Part shown: piece after piece, positions 29,134 to 38,860 of the stretch
How the letters are laid out: each line of letters opens with the position of its first letter
Numbering within the stretch: position 1 is the first letter of the stretch
NCBI GenBank assembly: GCA_012837885.1
Contig: DUQI01000095.1
Coordinates: 1 to 57,831 of the forward strand
Reading direction: 5' to 3'
Origin: Fastidiosipila sp.
Lineage (GTDB): Bacteria; Bacillota; Clostridia; Saccharofermentanales; DTU023
DNA: 57,831 nt
The notes under the pieces: generated by a model
The model's database searches: none
Seen by the model: only the letters and a program-made list of their open reading frames with translations
What the model was told of the DNA's origin: nothing
Made by a program: the position numbers and the translations under genes

Positions 29134-30369
29134 CTACTTCTTTGCATACTCCGCGAACGCTCTCTTGATGCGCTCCAAGGCATCATCAAGTTCTTCTTCG
29201 GTGATGACGAGTGGCGGTGCAAAGCGCACGATGTGCTGATGCGTCTGTTTGGCAAGCACACCGTACTTGGCCATCAATAGACAAAGATCCCATGCTTCCT
29301 TGCCGTCGTGAGCGCGGATCACGGCTGCATTCAATAATCCTTTGCCGCGCACGAGCTCGATGTTTTCATCATTCATGTCAAGCAGCCCCTGACGGAATCG
29401 CTCGCCGAGTACGGTTGCACGTTCACACAAGTCTTCGTCGATCACCACTTGAAGCGCCGCCATTCCGACCTTGCAGGCGATCGGATTGCCACCGTACGTC
29501 GAGCCATGCTGACCAGGACGTATGGTCATCATGATATCGTCATCAGCAAGTACTGCTGAAACCGGAAACACGCCGCCCGACAGTGCTTTACCTAAAATAA
29601 CGATATCCGGGCGCACGCCTTCATGCTCACATGCGAGCATTTTTCCGGTGCGCGCGATGCCCGTCTGCACCTCGTCGGCGACAAACAGCACATTATGCTT
29701 CTTACATAGGTCATAACATGCGGTGAGATACCCTTCATCCGGAACGACGACACCGGCTTCGCCTTGGATCGGTTCGACTAGAAAAGCACAGACCTCTTCA
29801 CCGTCTTCTTGCAACACCTTCTCAAGTGCTTCAACGTCGTTGTAAGGAATTTTGATAATACCGGGCACGAACGGACCGAAATTACCGTACGCATCAGGAT
29901 CCGTGGACATAGAGACGATCGATATCGTCCGACCGTGGAAGTTATCTTCACAGCAGACGATCTTCGCCTGATCCGGTGCGACCCCCTTGACCTCGTAAGC
30001 CCATTTTCTGGCGAGTTTCTTCGCCGTCTCCACGGCTTCCGCCCCGGAGTTCATCGGCAGCAGTTTGTCGTAACCGAAAAGATCGGTCACATACTTCTCA
30101 TACTCGCCAAGACAGTCGTTATAAAACGCTCTCGACGTCAGGCAGAGCGTATTTGCCTGATCGACCAGCGCATCAACGATTTTTTGGTGACAGTGTCCCT
30201 GATTCACGGCAGAGTATGCGGACAAAAAGTCGTAGTATTCATTGCCGTCGACGTCGAAAACCTTGGTTCCCTTTCCCTTGTTCAAGACGACAGGCAGCGG
30301 CTTGTAGTTGTGCGCGCCATAGCGTGCTTCAAGATCCATGTATTCCTGCTGTTTAGGTGAAGGTTTCAT
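29134..30369 (-). CDS. rocD: Ornithine--oxo-acid transaminase
   Basis: 411 aa; DFLSAYSAVNQGHCH, NFHGRTISIVSMSTDP, DEVQTGIARTGK, LGKALSGGVFPVSAV. Confidence 0.9.
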   Translation of the reverse strand: MKPSPKQQEYMDLEARYGAHNYKPLPVVLNKGKGTKVFDVDGNEYYDFLSAYSAVNQGHCHQKIVDALVDQANTLCLTSRAFYNDCLGEYEKYVTDLFGYDKLLPMNSGAEAVETAKKLARKWAYEVKGVAPDQAKIVCCEDNFHGRTISIVSMSTDPDAYGNFGPFVPGIIKIPYNDVEALEKVLQEDGEEVCAFLVEPIQGEAGVVVPDEGYLTACYDLCKKHNVLFVADEVQTGIARTGKMLACEHEGVRPDIVILGKALSGGVFPVSAVLADDDIMMTIRPGQHGSTYGGNPIACKVGMAALQVVIDEDLCERATVLGERFRQGLLDMNDENIELVRGKGLLNAAVIRAHDGKEAWDLCLLMAKYGVLAKQTHQHIVRFAPPLVITEEELDDALERIKRAFAEYAKK

Positions 30370-30573
30370 GTTGGGATCCTCTCTCTTTATTAACTAAGGT
30401 CAGCATACTATTTAGCTATTCATCCGGCAAACATAACTTTTTGCGGACTAATACATAAAAGCCGATATTTCACTTTGAGTATTTTCATGTGCTCGAAAAC
30501 AGCTTGAGGTACAATAGCGATAACTTAGACAAATGATTCGTTGGCCTCGGAAACAACCTGAACGGAGGTTTGT

Positions 30574-31887
30574 GTGGAACTCGATCGGGCAGTCAAGCAT
30601 TTGAGCCAGGCGATTCAATTTGCCACGGTATCGAAAGAACAACCTGCGGACATGAATTTCGACGTGTTTGAGGAATTCATCGCTTTTCTCGAGTCCGCCT
30701 TCCCTGTTTTTCATGAAAAAACGACGCGCACATTGATCAACGATTATGCGCTTCTTTATCGCTGGCCGGGAAAGGAAGATTCGAGTCCAGCACTTTTGAC
30801 TGCACATTACGATGTTGTCGAAGCGAATGAGAAAGACTGGTCGTTTCCGCCGTTTGCCGGTCTGATCGAGGACGACCGGGTTTTGGGGCGCGGCGCGATC
30901 GATGACAAAGCCTCTTTGATCGGTTTACTGGAAGCTTCCACCTCACTCATGGATAGCGGCTTTATACCCCGCCATGACATCTATTTCGCCTTCGGTTTCG
31001 ATGAAGAACAAGGCGGACAGCTCGGCGCTAAAGCCATTGCTCTGCACCTTAAGGAGCAGAACATTCGCTTTCGCTTCGTACTCGATGAAGGCGGTGCCGT
31101 GGCAAACGGCAAAATGATGGGTGTCACTCCGCGTATCGCGGTAATCGGTCTTGCTGAAAAGGGAAACACGAGTTATCGTTTCACGTTCAAGGGAAAAGGC
31201 GGACATTCGGCGTCACCGCCGGCGAGCACGGCGATCGGCAAGATGGCCGCCTTTATTCGCGACGTCGAAACACATCCGCGAAAGCCGCTTTTGACCGATA
31301 CTGTGGTCTCCATGTTGCAGGCGGTCGCACCGTATAAGACGGGGATCGAGGGGATCTTGCTTTCGAAGCCGAAACGTTTTGCCAGACTGATCACCCGCAT
31401 CATGACGAAGAATAGTCAGACGGCTCCGATGCTGCGCACGACGGTCGCTTTCACCATGGCCGATGGCGGCAGCGGGCATAATATTTTACCGCCGACCGCC
31501 AGCTGCGTCGCCAATATCCGCGTCTTGCAAGGCGACACACTGGAAGAGATACGAAGCTGGCTTGAATCGTTCGGGCATACGTATGAGATCACACCGATAT
31601 TGGAGAACGAAGCGACCTCGGTATCTTCGACCGACTCGGAAGCATGGACGTTATTGAACGCCTGTATTGCCGAGGTTTTCCCCGACGCGTTCGCCGTACC
31701 GTACCTGATGACCGGTGGCACCGATTGTCGCCACTATGAAAGAGTCGTCGACAACAGTTACCGTTTCTCTCCTTATCGTCTCGATCCTGAAGATCTGGCT
31801 GCCGTGCACGGCATCGACGAAGCGATCTCGTTCGAAAATCTCAAAAATATGATCCAATTCTATAAGTCTTTCATCCAAGAGCTCTAG
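30574..31887 (+). CDS. M20 family metallopeptidase
   Basis: 437 aa, GTG start after GGAGG; LLTAHYDVVEA, GRGAIDDKASLIG, GFDEEQGGQLGA, KGKGGHSASPP, TGGTDCRHY. Confidence 0.9.
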   Translation: MELDRAVKHLSQAIQFATVSKEQPADMNFDVFEEFIAFLESAFPVFHEKTTRTLINDYALLYRWPGKEDSSPALLTAHYDVVEANEKDWSFPPFAGLIEDDRVLGRGAIDDKASLIGLLEASTSLMDSGFIPRHDIYFAFGFDEEQGGQLGAKAIALHLKEQNIRFRFVLDEGGAVANGKMMGVTPRIAVIGLAEKGNTSYRFTFKGKGGHSASPPASTAIGKMAAFIRDVETHPRKPLLTDTVVSMLQAVAPYKTGIEGILLSKPKRFARLITRIMTKNSQTAPMLRTTVAFTMADGGSGHNILPPTASCVANIRVLQGDTLEEIRSWLESFGHTYEITPILENEATSVSSTDSEAWTLLNACIAEVFPDAFAVPYLMTGGTDCRHYERVVDNSYRFSPYRLDPEDLAAVHGIDEAISFENLKNMIQFYKSFIQEL

Positions 31888-31890
31888 GAG

Positions 31891-32622
31891 GTGTCTATGC
31901 CGTTTAGTGTAAACAGTCCCATCCTATTCATTCTGGCGGGCATCGTCATCGCCTATGTGCTCGGTCAATCGATCTTCTTTTTAGTCAAAGCCTGGCGACG
32001 GGCGATCGAGCTCGGCATCGAGAAGAAAGTGCTGAGAAAAATCGCGAGCGGTAGCGCGTTGTTCACAGTGGCGCCGGCGGTCGCCGTATTGCTCGGACTG
32101 ATCTCTCTGTCACGTTTTCTCGGTTTACCACTCCCCTGGCTTCGACTCTCCGTACTCGGCGCTCTGACCTATGAGTTACCGGCTGCAGCCTCGGTCGCGA
32201 CGATCATCGATTTGCCGCTCGATCAACCGGTAACGGATGCATCCACCTATCTTTCGATCGCCTATGTGATGACGCTCGGCATTTTAGCCGGCATCTTAAT
32301 CATCTTGTTTTTTCAAAAGCGCATGCAGCAAAGTCTGCAAAAGTTGAAGAAAAAAGATAACCGCTGGTCGGCTCTCTTGATGGATGCATTATTCATGGGG
32401 ATGATCGCTACCTTCTTGGGGATGGTGTTTGCCGACATCCGTTCCGGTCTGAGAGGCTGGATCCCCGTCTTTGTCATGCTCTTTTCCGCCTCCGTTATGC
32501 TACTGATCGGCATCCTCATAAGGAAATGCAAAATCGCCTGGCTGGAGAATTACGCCATGCCGCTTAGCATGTTGAGTGCGATGGCTTTTGCCGTCCCGTT
32601 GACGAATTGGATCGGAGGCTAA
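31891..32622 (+). CDS. DUF5058-type integral membrane protein
   Basis: 243 aa, several TM segments (SPILFILAGIVIAYVLGQSIFFLVKAWRRA...); 4-nt gap after the M20 gene. Confidence 0.65.
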   Translation: MSMPFSVNSPILFILAGIVIAYVLGQSIFFLVKAWRRAIELGIEKKVLRKIASGSALFTVAPAVAVLLGLISLSRFLGLPLPWLRLSVLGALTYELPAAASVATIIDLPLDQPVTDASTYLSIAYVMTLGILAGILIILFFQKRMQQSLQKLKKKDNRWSALLMDALFMGMIATFLGMVFADIRSGLRGWIPVFVMLFSASVMLLIGILIRKCKIAWLENYAMPLSMLSAMAFAVPLTNWIGG

Positions 32623-32626
32623 AGCG

Positions 32627-33289
32627 ATGCAAAAACGATCGATGTATAACGAAAAGATCCATGTCTGGGGACGCATATCTCTGGCCTTTGCGATCATCAG
32701 CTTCGCCTCCTACCCTGTGCTCGCCTCCATCATCTTTGGAGTCTGGCCTAACGGTCGCCTGATCATCCAAGGTCTGCTCGCCGTCGCACCTGTCTACTGG
32801 ACGGTCGGTGCCATCGAAGCCTTCACCTTCGGACCGATGCTCGGCTCCGGCGGTGCCTACCTCGGTTTTGTCACCGGGAACTTGACCGCTATGAAGGTAC
32901 CTGCGGCATTACGCGCCATGCAGATCGCTGACGTCGAACCGAATACCGAGGAAGGCGAAGTGATCTCCACCATCGCGATCGCCGTCAGTTCGATCGTCAC
33001 GACGTTGATCCTCTTTTTCGGCATGCTGCTCCTCAATATGCTGAGTCCGCTTCTGGAATCCGAGCTTCTGGCACCGGCTTTTGCCAATATCCTGCCTGCT
33101 CTGTTCGGTGCCCTGGGCATCGTGTTTTTGGCCAAGAACTGGCGCATCGCGATCGCACCGATTGTCTTGATGCTCACCGTGTTCTTGATCCAGCCTTCAC
33201 TCGCCTCGATGGTCAGCATCCTGATCCCCATCAGTGCGGCATTCACGATCGGCGTGACGAGACTACTCTATAAGAAGCATCTCGTTTAA
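32627..33289 (+). CDS. Multi-pass membrane protein, probable partner of the preceding DUF5058-type protein
   Basis: 220 aa; SGGAYLGFVTGNLTAMKVPAALRAMQIADVEPNTEEGEVISTIAIAVSS; tightly linked to 31891..32622. Confidence 0.6.
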   Translation: MQKRSMYNEKIHVWGRISLAFAIISFASYPVLASIIFGVWPNGRLIIQGLLAVAPVYWTVGAIEAFTFGPMLGSGGAYLGFVTGNLTAMKVPAALRAMQIADVEPNTEEGEVISTIAIAVSSIVTTLILFFGMLLLNMLSPLLESELLAPAFANILPALFGALGIVFLAKNWRIAIAPIVLMLTVFLIQPSLASMVSILIPISAAFTIGVTRLLYKKHLV

Positions 33290-33831
33290 AGAGAGATCAG
33301 GATCCCTGACTTCGAGACGTCCGGCACCGTACACGAAGCTGAATTGAAGCAGCACGGTCGCCGATCGCCTTTGGCCATTTTATCCGAGGCGACGCCGATT
33401 CTTTTCTTTCTCGTCTCAGGGTTTCTTGTACCTCGAATCCAGCGAAACCATTCCCATTTGGCTTTGACGGTCAAGCTGTTCCAAAACGAGAGTAAATCGA
33501 GATCGCGAAAGGTGGATTCCATGTCCTCAGGCAAAATCGGAGCCGGCCACTTGGCAGCCGGAGTAAGCTCGATTTCGATCGGCTTTTCAGGCTGAATCAC
33601 CAGTGCAGCGCCGTCCTTAGCCATCAGGTCGGCGACATCAAACCAGTGGCCGCCCGCACCGTCCGGTTCTAAAGGAACGACAAAAGATATGCCGTCAATC
33701 TCGCCTTCCCCCATGTTCATACCACGCGACGGGAGCTTGGCACTGATCTTTTCCGGCAGCCGCACGATAAGGCGGTCATTGATCAATACGGGTATTGCGC
33801 TAAATGATGTCATGTTTACCTCAGAGTTCAT
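33286..33831 (-). CDS. YdeI/OmpD-associated (DUF1905-containing) family protein
   Basis: 181 aa; KLPSRGMNMGEGEIDGISFVVPLEPDGAGGHWFDV and WFRWIRGTRNPETRKKRIGVASDKMAKGDRRPCCF. Confidence 0.75.
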   Translation of the reverse strand: MNSEVNMTSFSAIPVLINDRLIVRLPEKISAKLPSRGMNMGEGEIDGISFVVPLEPDGAGGHWFDVADLMAKDGAALVIQPEKPIEIELTPAAKWPAPILPEDMESTFRDLDLLSFWNSLTVKAKWEWFRWIRGTRNPETRKKRIGVASDKMAKGDRRPCCFNSASCTVPDVSKSGILISL

Positions 33832-33927
33832 ACACGTTCATCATAGGCCGTGATTCGAAGAGCGATGTTCCTTAGGCCACGTTTTCGCTGTAAGCGCGTG
33901 ACATACGTCGTATCTCCATAGCGCGGC

Positions 33928-33955
33928 TTGACTTTAAAAACAGACATACGATAAT
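33928..33955 (+). promoter_or_regulatory. Predicted promoter for the MATE gene
   Basis: TTGACT-16 nt-GATAAT. Confidence 0.5.
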
Positions 33956-34022
33956 AAAACCGCCCTGATCAGATGTCGGCATCAGACGGCAACTTCGGGG
34001 CGTCATTGTAAGGAGTTACAGC

Positions 34023-35411
34023 ATGGCATCGGAAAATGTACTCGGGACGGCAAAGATTCGTCCTCTTTTTTTTAGACTCGCTCTACCGGCGGTGGTCGCA
34101 CAGGTCGTCAACATGCTCTACAACATGGTCGACCGCATGTACATCGGACATATCCCTGACATCGGGCCGCTCGCGTTGACCGGTGTCGGCGTCAGCATGC
34201 CGATCATTATGCTGATCTCCGCATTTTCCATGCTGATCGGTGCCGGCGGCGCACCGCACGCCTCCATCGCACTCGGCGCAGGTGAAAAAGATAAGGCGGA
34301 AAAGACACTGAGCACGGCTTTTACGGCCGCCGTGATCAGCGGGCTTTTCTTGACTATCGTCTTTATTATCTTCACCGAGCCATTATTGCGACTCGTCGGG
34401 GCGAGCGACGCAAGTATCCCCTATGCCATGCCTTATACGAGGATTTACGTGATCGGCACGATCGCCGTCATGATGTCTCTCGGCATGAACTTTTTTATTA
34501 GCGCCCAGGGCTTTGCCTCGATCGCCATGCGTACCACCTTGATCGGCGCCATCTTGAATATCCTTCTCGATCCGCTTTTCATCTTTGTCTTCAATCTCGG
34601 CGTCAAAGGTGCCGCCATTGCCACCGTGATCTCGCAGCTCGTATCGGCCGCCTGGGTGATCTATTTCCTGCAGAGCAAGAAAAGCCACATCCGTCTCCGA
34701 TTCGGCTCCTGGAGTCTCGACCGCACCTACCTTCTGCCGATTCTGGCGTTGGGATTGTCGCCGTTTATCATGCACTCGACGGAAAGCCTTTTACAGATCA
34801 CATTCAACCGCTCGCTCTTTACCTACGGCGGTGATCTCTACGTCGGCACGATGGCCATCAACATGTTGGTCATGCAACTTGTGATCATCCCGGTCAGCGG
34901 CATCGCTCAGGGCACGACGGCCTTGATCAGCTACAACTACGGTGCGAAAAACGCGGCCAGAGTAAAAGAGAGTGTCCATCTTCTGATCAAGGTCGGCGTT
35001 TTATTGACCGTCCTGCTGGGCATCGTCATCCAGGTCTTTCCAACACTTTTCACGACACTGTTCACGACCGATCCAGATCTAACCGTGGCCACCGCATCGA
35101 CGATGCGCATCTATTGCCTCGGAGTCTTCTTCCTCGGTCTTCAGATCGCCTGTCAGCAAAGTTTCATTGCCTTTGGTCAGGCGAAGATCTCCATGTTCAT
35201 GGCACTTTTGCGGAAAGTCATTCTATTGATTCCCTTGATCTTGATCCTGCCTCGCTTCTTTTCGCCTGAAGTCTACGCGGTCTATTGGGCGGAGCCGATC
35301 GCCGACATCACGGCAGCGACGGTCACCTCGATCATGTTCTTTCGCTTCTTAAAAAGAGAATTGTTGAGCATGAAGGAGAAAACGACCAACGCCGAAGCGC
35401 TTAAATCGTAA
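34023..35411 (+). CDS. MATE family efflux transporter
   Basis: 462 aa, 12-TM pattern; LALPAVVAQVVNMLYNMVDRMYIGHI, NPLF-type NILLDPLFIF. Confidence 0.93.
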   Translation: MASENVLGTAKIRPLFFRLALPAVVAQVVNMLYNMVDRMYIGHIPDIGPLALTGVGVSMPIIMLISAFSMLIGAGGAPHASIALGAGEKDKAEKTLSTAFTAAVISGLFLTIVFIIFTEPLLRLVGASDASIPYAMPYTRIYVIGTIAVMMSLGMNFFISAQGFASIAMRTTLIGAILNILLDPLFIFVFNLGVKGAAIATVISQLVSAAWVIYFLQSKKSHIRLRFGSWSLDRTYLLPILALGLSPFIMHSTESLLQITFNRSLFTYGGDLYVGTMAINMLVMQLVIIPVSGIAQGTTALISYNYGAKNAARVKESVHLLIKVGVLLTVLLGIVIQVFPTLFTTLFTTDPDLTVATASTMRIYCLGVFFLGLQIACQQSFIAFGQAKISMFMALLRKVILLIPLILILPRFFSPEVYAVYWAEPIADITAATVTSIMFFRFLKRELLSMKEKTTNAEALKS

Positions 35412-36681
35412 CGACCAAACCGTCCGACTGACGCGACTTTTCCGCGGCAAACGCGATGCGATGACTATCGACTGAACGTTCGAGCGTCGTGAGACGAGCG
35501 GAGGTCATCTCCTTTTGCAACAAATAATCGATGATCTCTTCCAGCATGGCTGCATCGCCGCCACCGTGCCCGCTCAAATCAGAGGCGAGCGCTGTCACAT
35601 CGATCTCTTGAGGCGTTTTTCCGAACCGACGCAGCACCAATTTTTGTGCGGCAAAGTCGCCTATGATGTCGCCTTTTGTTCCCATCACATGGATATGCCT
35701 AGATACTTGATCCGTGAAAGCCGACATCATGAAACTTACGGTCATCTGGTCGGTGAACTCCATATTTACGACCTGCTGGTCGACGACATCATTATCTGAA
35801 CGAAACACACATCGGCCGTAAGGCCCGTCAGAGAGCGCCTCCCGCAGGCGTGTTTCGTTCGGTTCTGACACGACGACATCGACCGGCCATCTGGTATTAC
35901 CGGCCAGAAGGCCGGTACGCTGATTGGTCAGATAGATTTTCTCCGCATCGAAGACACAAGAATTTTTCGCCTCACATCCGGCCAGACAGTAATCTGTCGC
36001 CCCTTCCGGCTGATGTTCCCGAATGAAATAAGTCTGAGAACCGAAGGACGATACCTGAACCGGCTTCTTGCCGGAAAGCCAGCAGAAAATATCGAAATCG
36101 TGGCAGCATTTTTGCAGGATCATCGGTGAAGTCTCGCTGGAATTACGCCAATTGCCGCGCACGAAACTGTGAGCATAATGAAAATAGCCGACACTCTCGT
36201 TCGCATCGATCGCCTTGATCTCGCCGATTTCACCGGCATCAATCAGCCGTTTCAATTCATTGTAAAAAGGCGTATAACGAAGTACATGGCAGATGAAGAC
36301 GTGTCGTTTCGTCTCTTTAGCTTTTTTCAAGAGCCGCTCAACCTCCGCCGGATCGGGCGAGATCGGTTTTTCCATCAACAGATGATATCCGAGGTCCAAC
36401 GCCTTAACTGCCTGATCGACATGTTGGCGATCAGGTGTCGCAATAATTAAAAGATCGGCCAGTCGCGTGTTTTGCAAAAGCGCTTCTGCATCGCAGAAAA
36501 TCTGATCGTCCCACAGGTTCAGAAGTTTTGCCGCAAGCGCTTGCCTATCACGTTTGGGATCGGCGACAGCGCTGATCTTCACATGTTCCTTTTCAGCCAG
36601 GTGCTTCCCATAGGTATCGAGACCTCGATTGCCGAGTCCGACGATGGCTACTGTCAATGATGTTTCCTTCAACTCTTGCAT
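35401..36681 (-). CDS. Gfo/Idh/MocA family oxidoreductase
   Basis: 426 aa; VAIVGLGNRGLDTYGKHLAE, LLMEKPISPDPAEVERLL. Confidence 0.9.
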   Translation of the reverse strand: MQELKETSLTVAIVGLGNRGLDTYGKHLAEKEHVKISAVADPKRDRQALAAKLLNLWDDQIFCDAEALLQNTRLADLLIIATPDRQHVDQAVKALDLGYHLLMEKPISPDPAEVERLLKKAKETKRHVFICHVLRYTPFYNELKRLIDAGEIGEIKAIDANESVGYFHYAHSFVRGNWRNSSETSPMILQKCCHDFDIFCWLSGKKPVQVSSFGSQTYFIREHQPEGATDYCLAGCEAKNSCVFDAEKIYLTNQRTGLLAGNTRWPVDVVVSEPNETRLREALSDGPYGRCVFRSDNDVVDQQVVNMEFTDQMTVSFMMSAFTDQVSRHIHVMGTKGDIIGDFAAQKLVLRRFGKTPQEIDVTALASDLSGHGGGDAAMLEEIIDYLLQKEMTSARLTTLERSVDSHRIAFAAEKSRQSDGLVVTI

Positions 36682-36858
36682 GTCGATCGTTGTTCTCCCG
36701 ATGTGAATATAATCATCATAAGCATTGTTTCACATAACGGATACAGGCTGCCACGCATCTTCTCCAACATCAATACATGCTTGAACGTCGTACTTGGGTG
36801 TAATACTCTATTCATAGCTTCAAATGCAAGCGTTTTAGACGCAGAAAGAGGATACGAG

Positions 36859-37380
36859 ATGAGACAGTGTCGAAATGGTCATCCGGTCGATGACGGTGTT
36901 AATTTCTGTCCGTCCTGCGGTGCACCTGTCGAAAGACAAGAAGGCCACAGGGAGTACAACCATTCGTACGAAAATGACAGGCAGCACGCTTATGGCAGCC
37001 GCACAGACAGCCAGCATTTGACCGGCTTTCGCGGTGTGGTCCGCTCACCAGGCAGCGTCATCATATTGACGATCATCACCTGCGGCATCTACGGCATATA
37101 CTGGCAATACACAGTAGCGAAAGAGATGAATGCGGTACTCGGTCATGATGCGACCCAACCGAGTTACGCCTTGATCGGCATTCTCTGCTTTGTCTTCAGC
37201 TTTATCCTGATGTATCAGATGGATAATGCGGTTATGGAAATCGACGCTAAGCAAGGCAGACCGTCCAACAGTAATTTCCTGATGTGGATCATCCTCAGCA
37301 TCTTCTTCGGCATCGGTTTCTTCATGATGCAGTATCAGGTGCAAAGCCGGTTGAACGCATTGTATGAAGGGCGCTACTAA
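36859..37380 (+). CDS. Zinc-ribbon plus DUF4234-like membrane protein
   Basis: MRQCRNGHPVDDGVNFCPSCGAPV, then GSVIILTIITCGIYGIYWQYTVAKEMNAV; start at ATG 36859 after AGAGG. Confidence 0.75.
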   Translation: MRQCRNGHPVDDGVNFCPSCGAPVERQEGHREYNHSYENDRQHAYGSRTDSQHLTGFRGVVRSPGSVIILTIITCGIYGIYWQYTVAKEMNAVLGHDATQPSYALIGILCFVFSFILMYQMDNAVMEIDAKQGRPSNSNFLMWIILSIFFGIGFFMMQYQVQSRLNALYEGRY

Positions 37381-37386
37381 GTTCGT

Positions 37387-37881
37387 TTAGCGGACAAACA
37401 ATCCCTTGAAAAAGCTGATCACGCGACCGAGTACCGATCCTTGATGATAGATCATCGGTTCGGTGTGCGGGAATAAGACGATCATGCGAACGATGTAAAC
37501 GGCGAGATATAAAATCGCCACGGAAACGAGGAGACCGTTTAGAAAGCGACCTGAGAGGTTCAGCGGAAACGGTCTTCCTTTTTTTTGCATCACCCAGCGA
37601 ATGGCCGCGGTCAGCGGGATCGCCACAAGTAAAAACAAAGTGACAAAGATTAAAGGGTGCATTCTGAGTGCATCTGATACGCGTCCGTTAAAGAGCAACG
37701 TCGCGGCACGCGTCGTGCCGCAACCGGCACACGGTACGCCGAAAATAGAAAGATAAAAGCAGGCAGATCCGAAAAGTTCCATAAGAAACATCAAGATGAC
37801 GGCGATAATTAAGATCGCCGTCAGTGTTCGGTTCGGTTTTTTCTTTGCCGTATTCTCCGGCTTTTCTTTTACGTCCTGCAT
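37387..37881 (-). CDS. DUF2752 family membrane protein
   Basis: FGVPCAGCGTTRAATLLFNGRVSDALRMHPLIFV; start likely ATG 37881. Confidence 0.8.
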   Translation of the reverse strand: MQDVKEKPENTAKKKPNRTLTAILIIAVILMFLMELFGSACFYLSIFGVPCAGCGTTRAATLLFNGRVSDALRMHPLIFVTLFLLVAIPLTAAIRWVMQKKGRPFPLNLSGRFLNGLLVSVAILYLAVYIVRMIVLFPHTEPMIYHQGSVLGRVISFFKGLFVR

Positions 37882-37926
37882 GCAGACTCCAATTAGTCGT
37901 TCGCTTATTTTATCATTCGCGGCAAG

Positions 37927-37955
37927 CAAAAACGCCCCCGAAGGGGGGCGTCTTC
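37927..37955 (-). terminator. Intrinsic terminator of the ytr-like ABC operon
   Basis: Minus strand gacgccccccttcgggggcgtttttgc. Confidence 0.75.
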
Positions 37956-37975
37956 GTTTCGCTCCTGGCGATGGC

Positions 37976-38860
37976 TTAGCGCAGGTTAATCCTTTTCAAC
38001 TGATAGTTCGTAATAAAATAGGAAGCGACCATCATGAGGAGCAGAAAGATAACGAGGCCGAAACCGAAGTCAAAGTAGCCGCCGACTTGCGTTATCGCAT
38101 CTTCAACCGTGTGCGAGTCTTCGAACACGGACAGCGTCTTTAGTTGTTCGTAAGGCATCGTCGTCACGAATCGAAAGACGAGCTGATTCGATACGAGCGA
38201 TATCCTGAGACTGAGCGGCACGAAGAGGAACGCTGCCAGGCCTACCACCTGATTAACCACGTAGTAACCGATATAGGCGAGGACCGGGCCGCCGAGAGCG
38301 AAACGCGACAGACGTTTCCCCATGCCGACGCTGATACTGACACTGTAGGCCGCATACGCGTAGAGATAGATCAGCAGCCAGGTCAAGAAAAGGAGCAGCC
38401 AGCCGACCACAGGATGCATGGAGAGCACTTTCGGCCAGTTCGCAATATCATATAGAGTCTCTCTGACGTAGAGAGAGCCAATTGGATCAGCGACCCCGTT
38501 CGCAAGAAGCAGTACGAAGCCACCGATCAGTGCATAGACGGTCGCGACTGCGAATAGGATGAAACCGCTGTACAGTTTCGCATGATAGCGGGCTTGCGGC
38601 GTCACAGGCAGCGTGTGAGTCAGATACCCCTGATTCGTGTAGAAATGACGATAGTAGTGGATCAACCCCATGGCGAGTGCAGCCGGGATCAAGAGCAAGG
38701 TCGCAAGGAAACCGAGCCCGTGGGCAAAATCTCCCAGTAGCGGAATTCTCAGAGATTTCAGCACAAATGCGCTGGCGATCAAAAGAAAATAGATGGGCGT
38801 CACGAGCTTTAGCTGTGCACGATAGCTTTTCAAGTCAAGCGACATCAATTTACCTAACAT
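37976..38860 (-). CDS. ABC-2 type transporter permease
   Basis: 294 aa, about six TM; adjacent to an ATPase and YtrA-type regulator. Confidence 0.75.
   Translation of the reverse strand: MLGKLMSLDLKSYRAQLKLVTPIYFLLIASAFVLKSLRIPLLGDFAHGLGFLATLLLIPAALAMGLIHYYRHFYTNQGYLTHTLPVTPQARYHAKLYSGFILFAVATVYALIGGFVLLLANGVADPIGSLYVRETLYDIANWPKVLSMHPVVGWLLLFLTWLLIYLYAYAAYSVSISVGMGKRLSRFALGGPVLAYIGYYVVNQVVGLAAFLFVPLSLRISLVSNQLVFRFVTTMPYEQLKTLSVFEDSHTVEDAITQVGGYFDFGFGLVIFLLLMMVASYFITNYQLKRINLR

Noticed and set aside
33961-34010. Fluoride or guanidine riboswitch before the MATE gene
   Set aside because: CTGAT and GACGG strings resemble parts of those motifs, but the diagnostic GAUGG...pseudoknot or tandem ACGR hairpins are absent.
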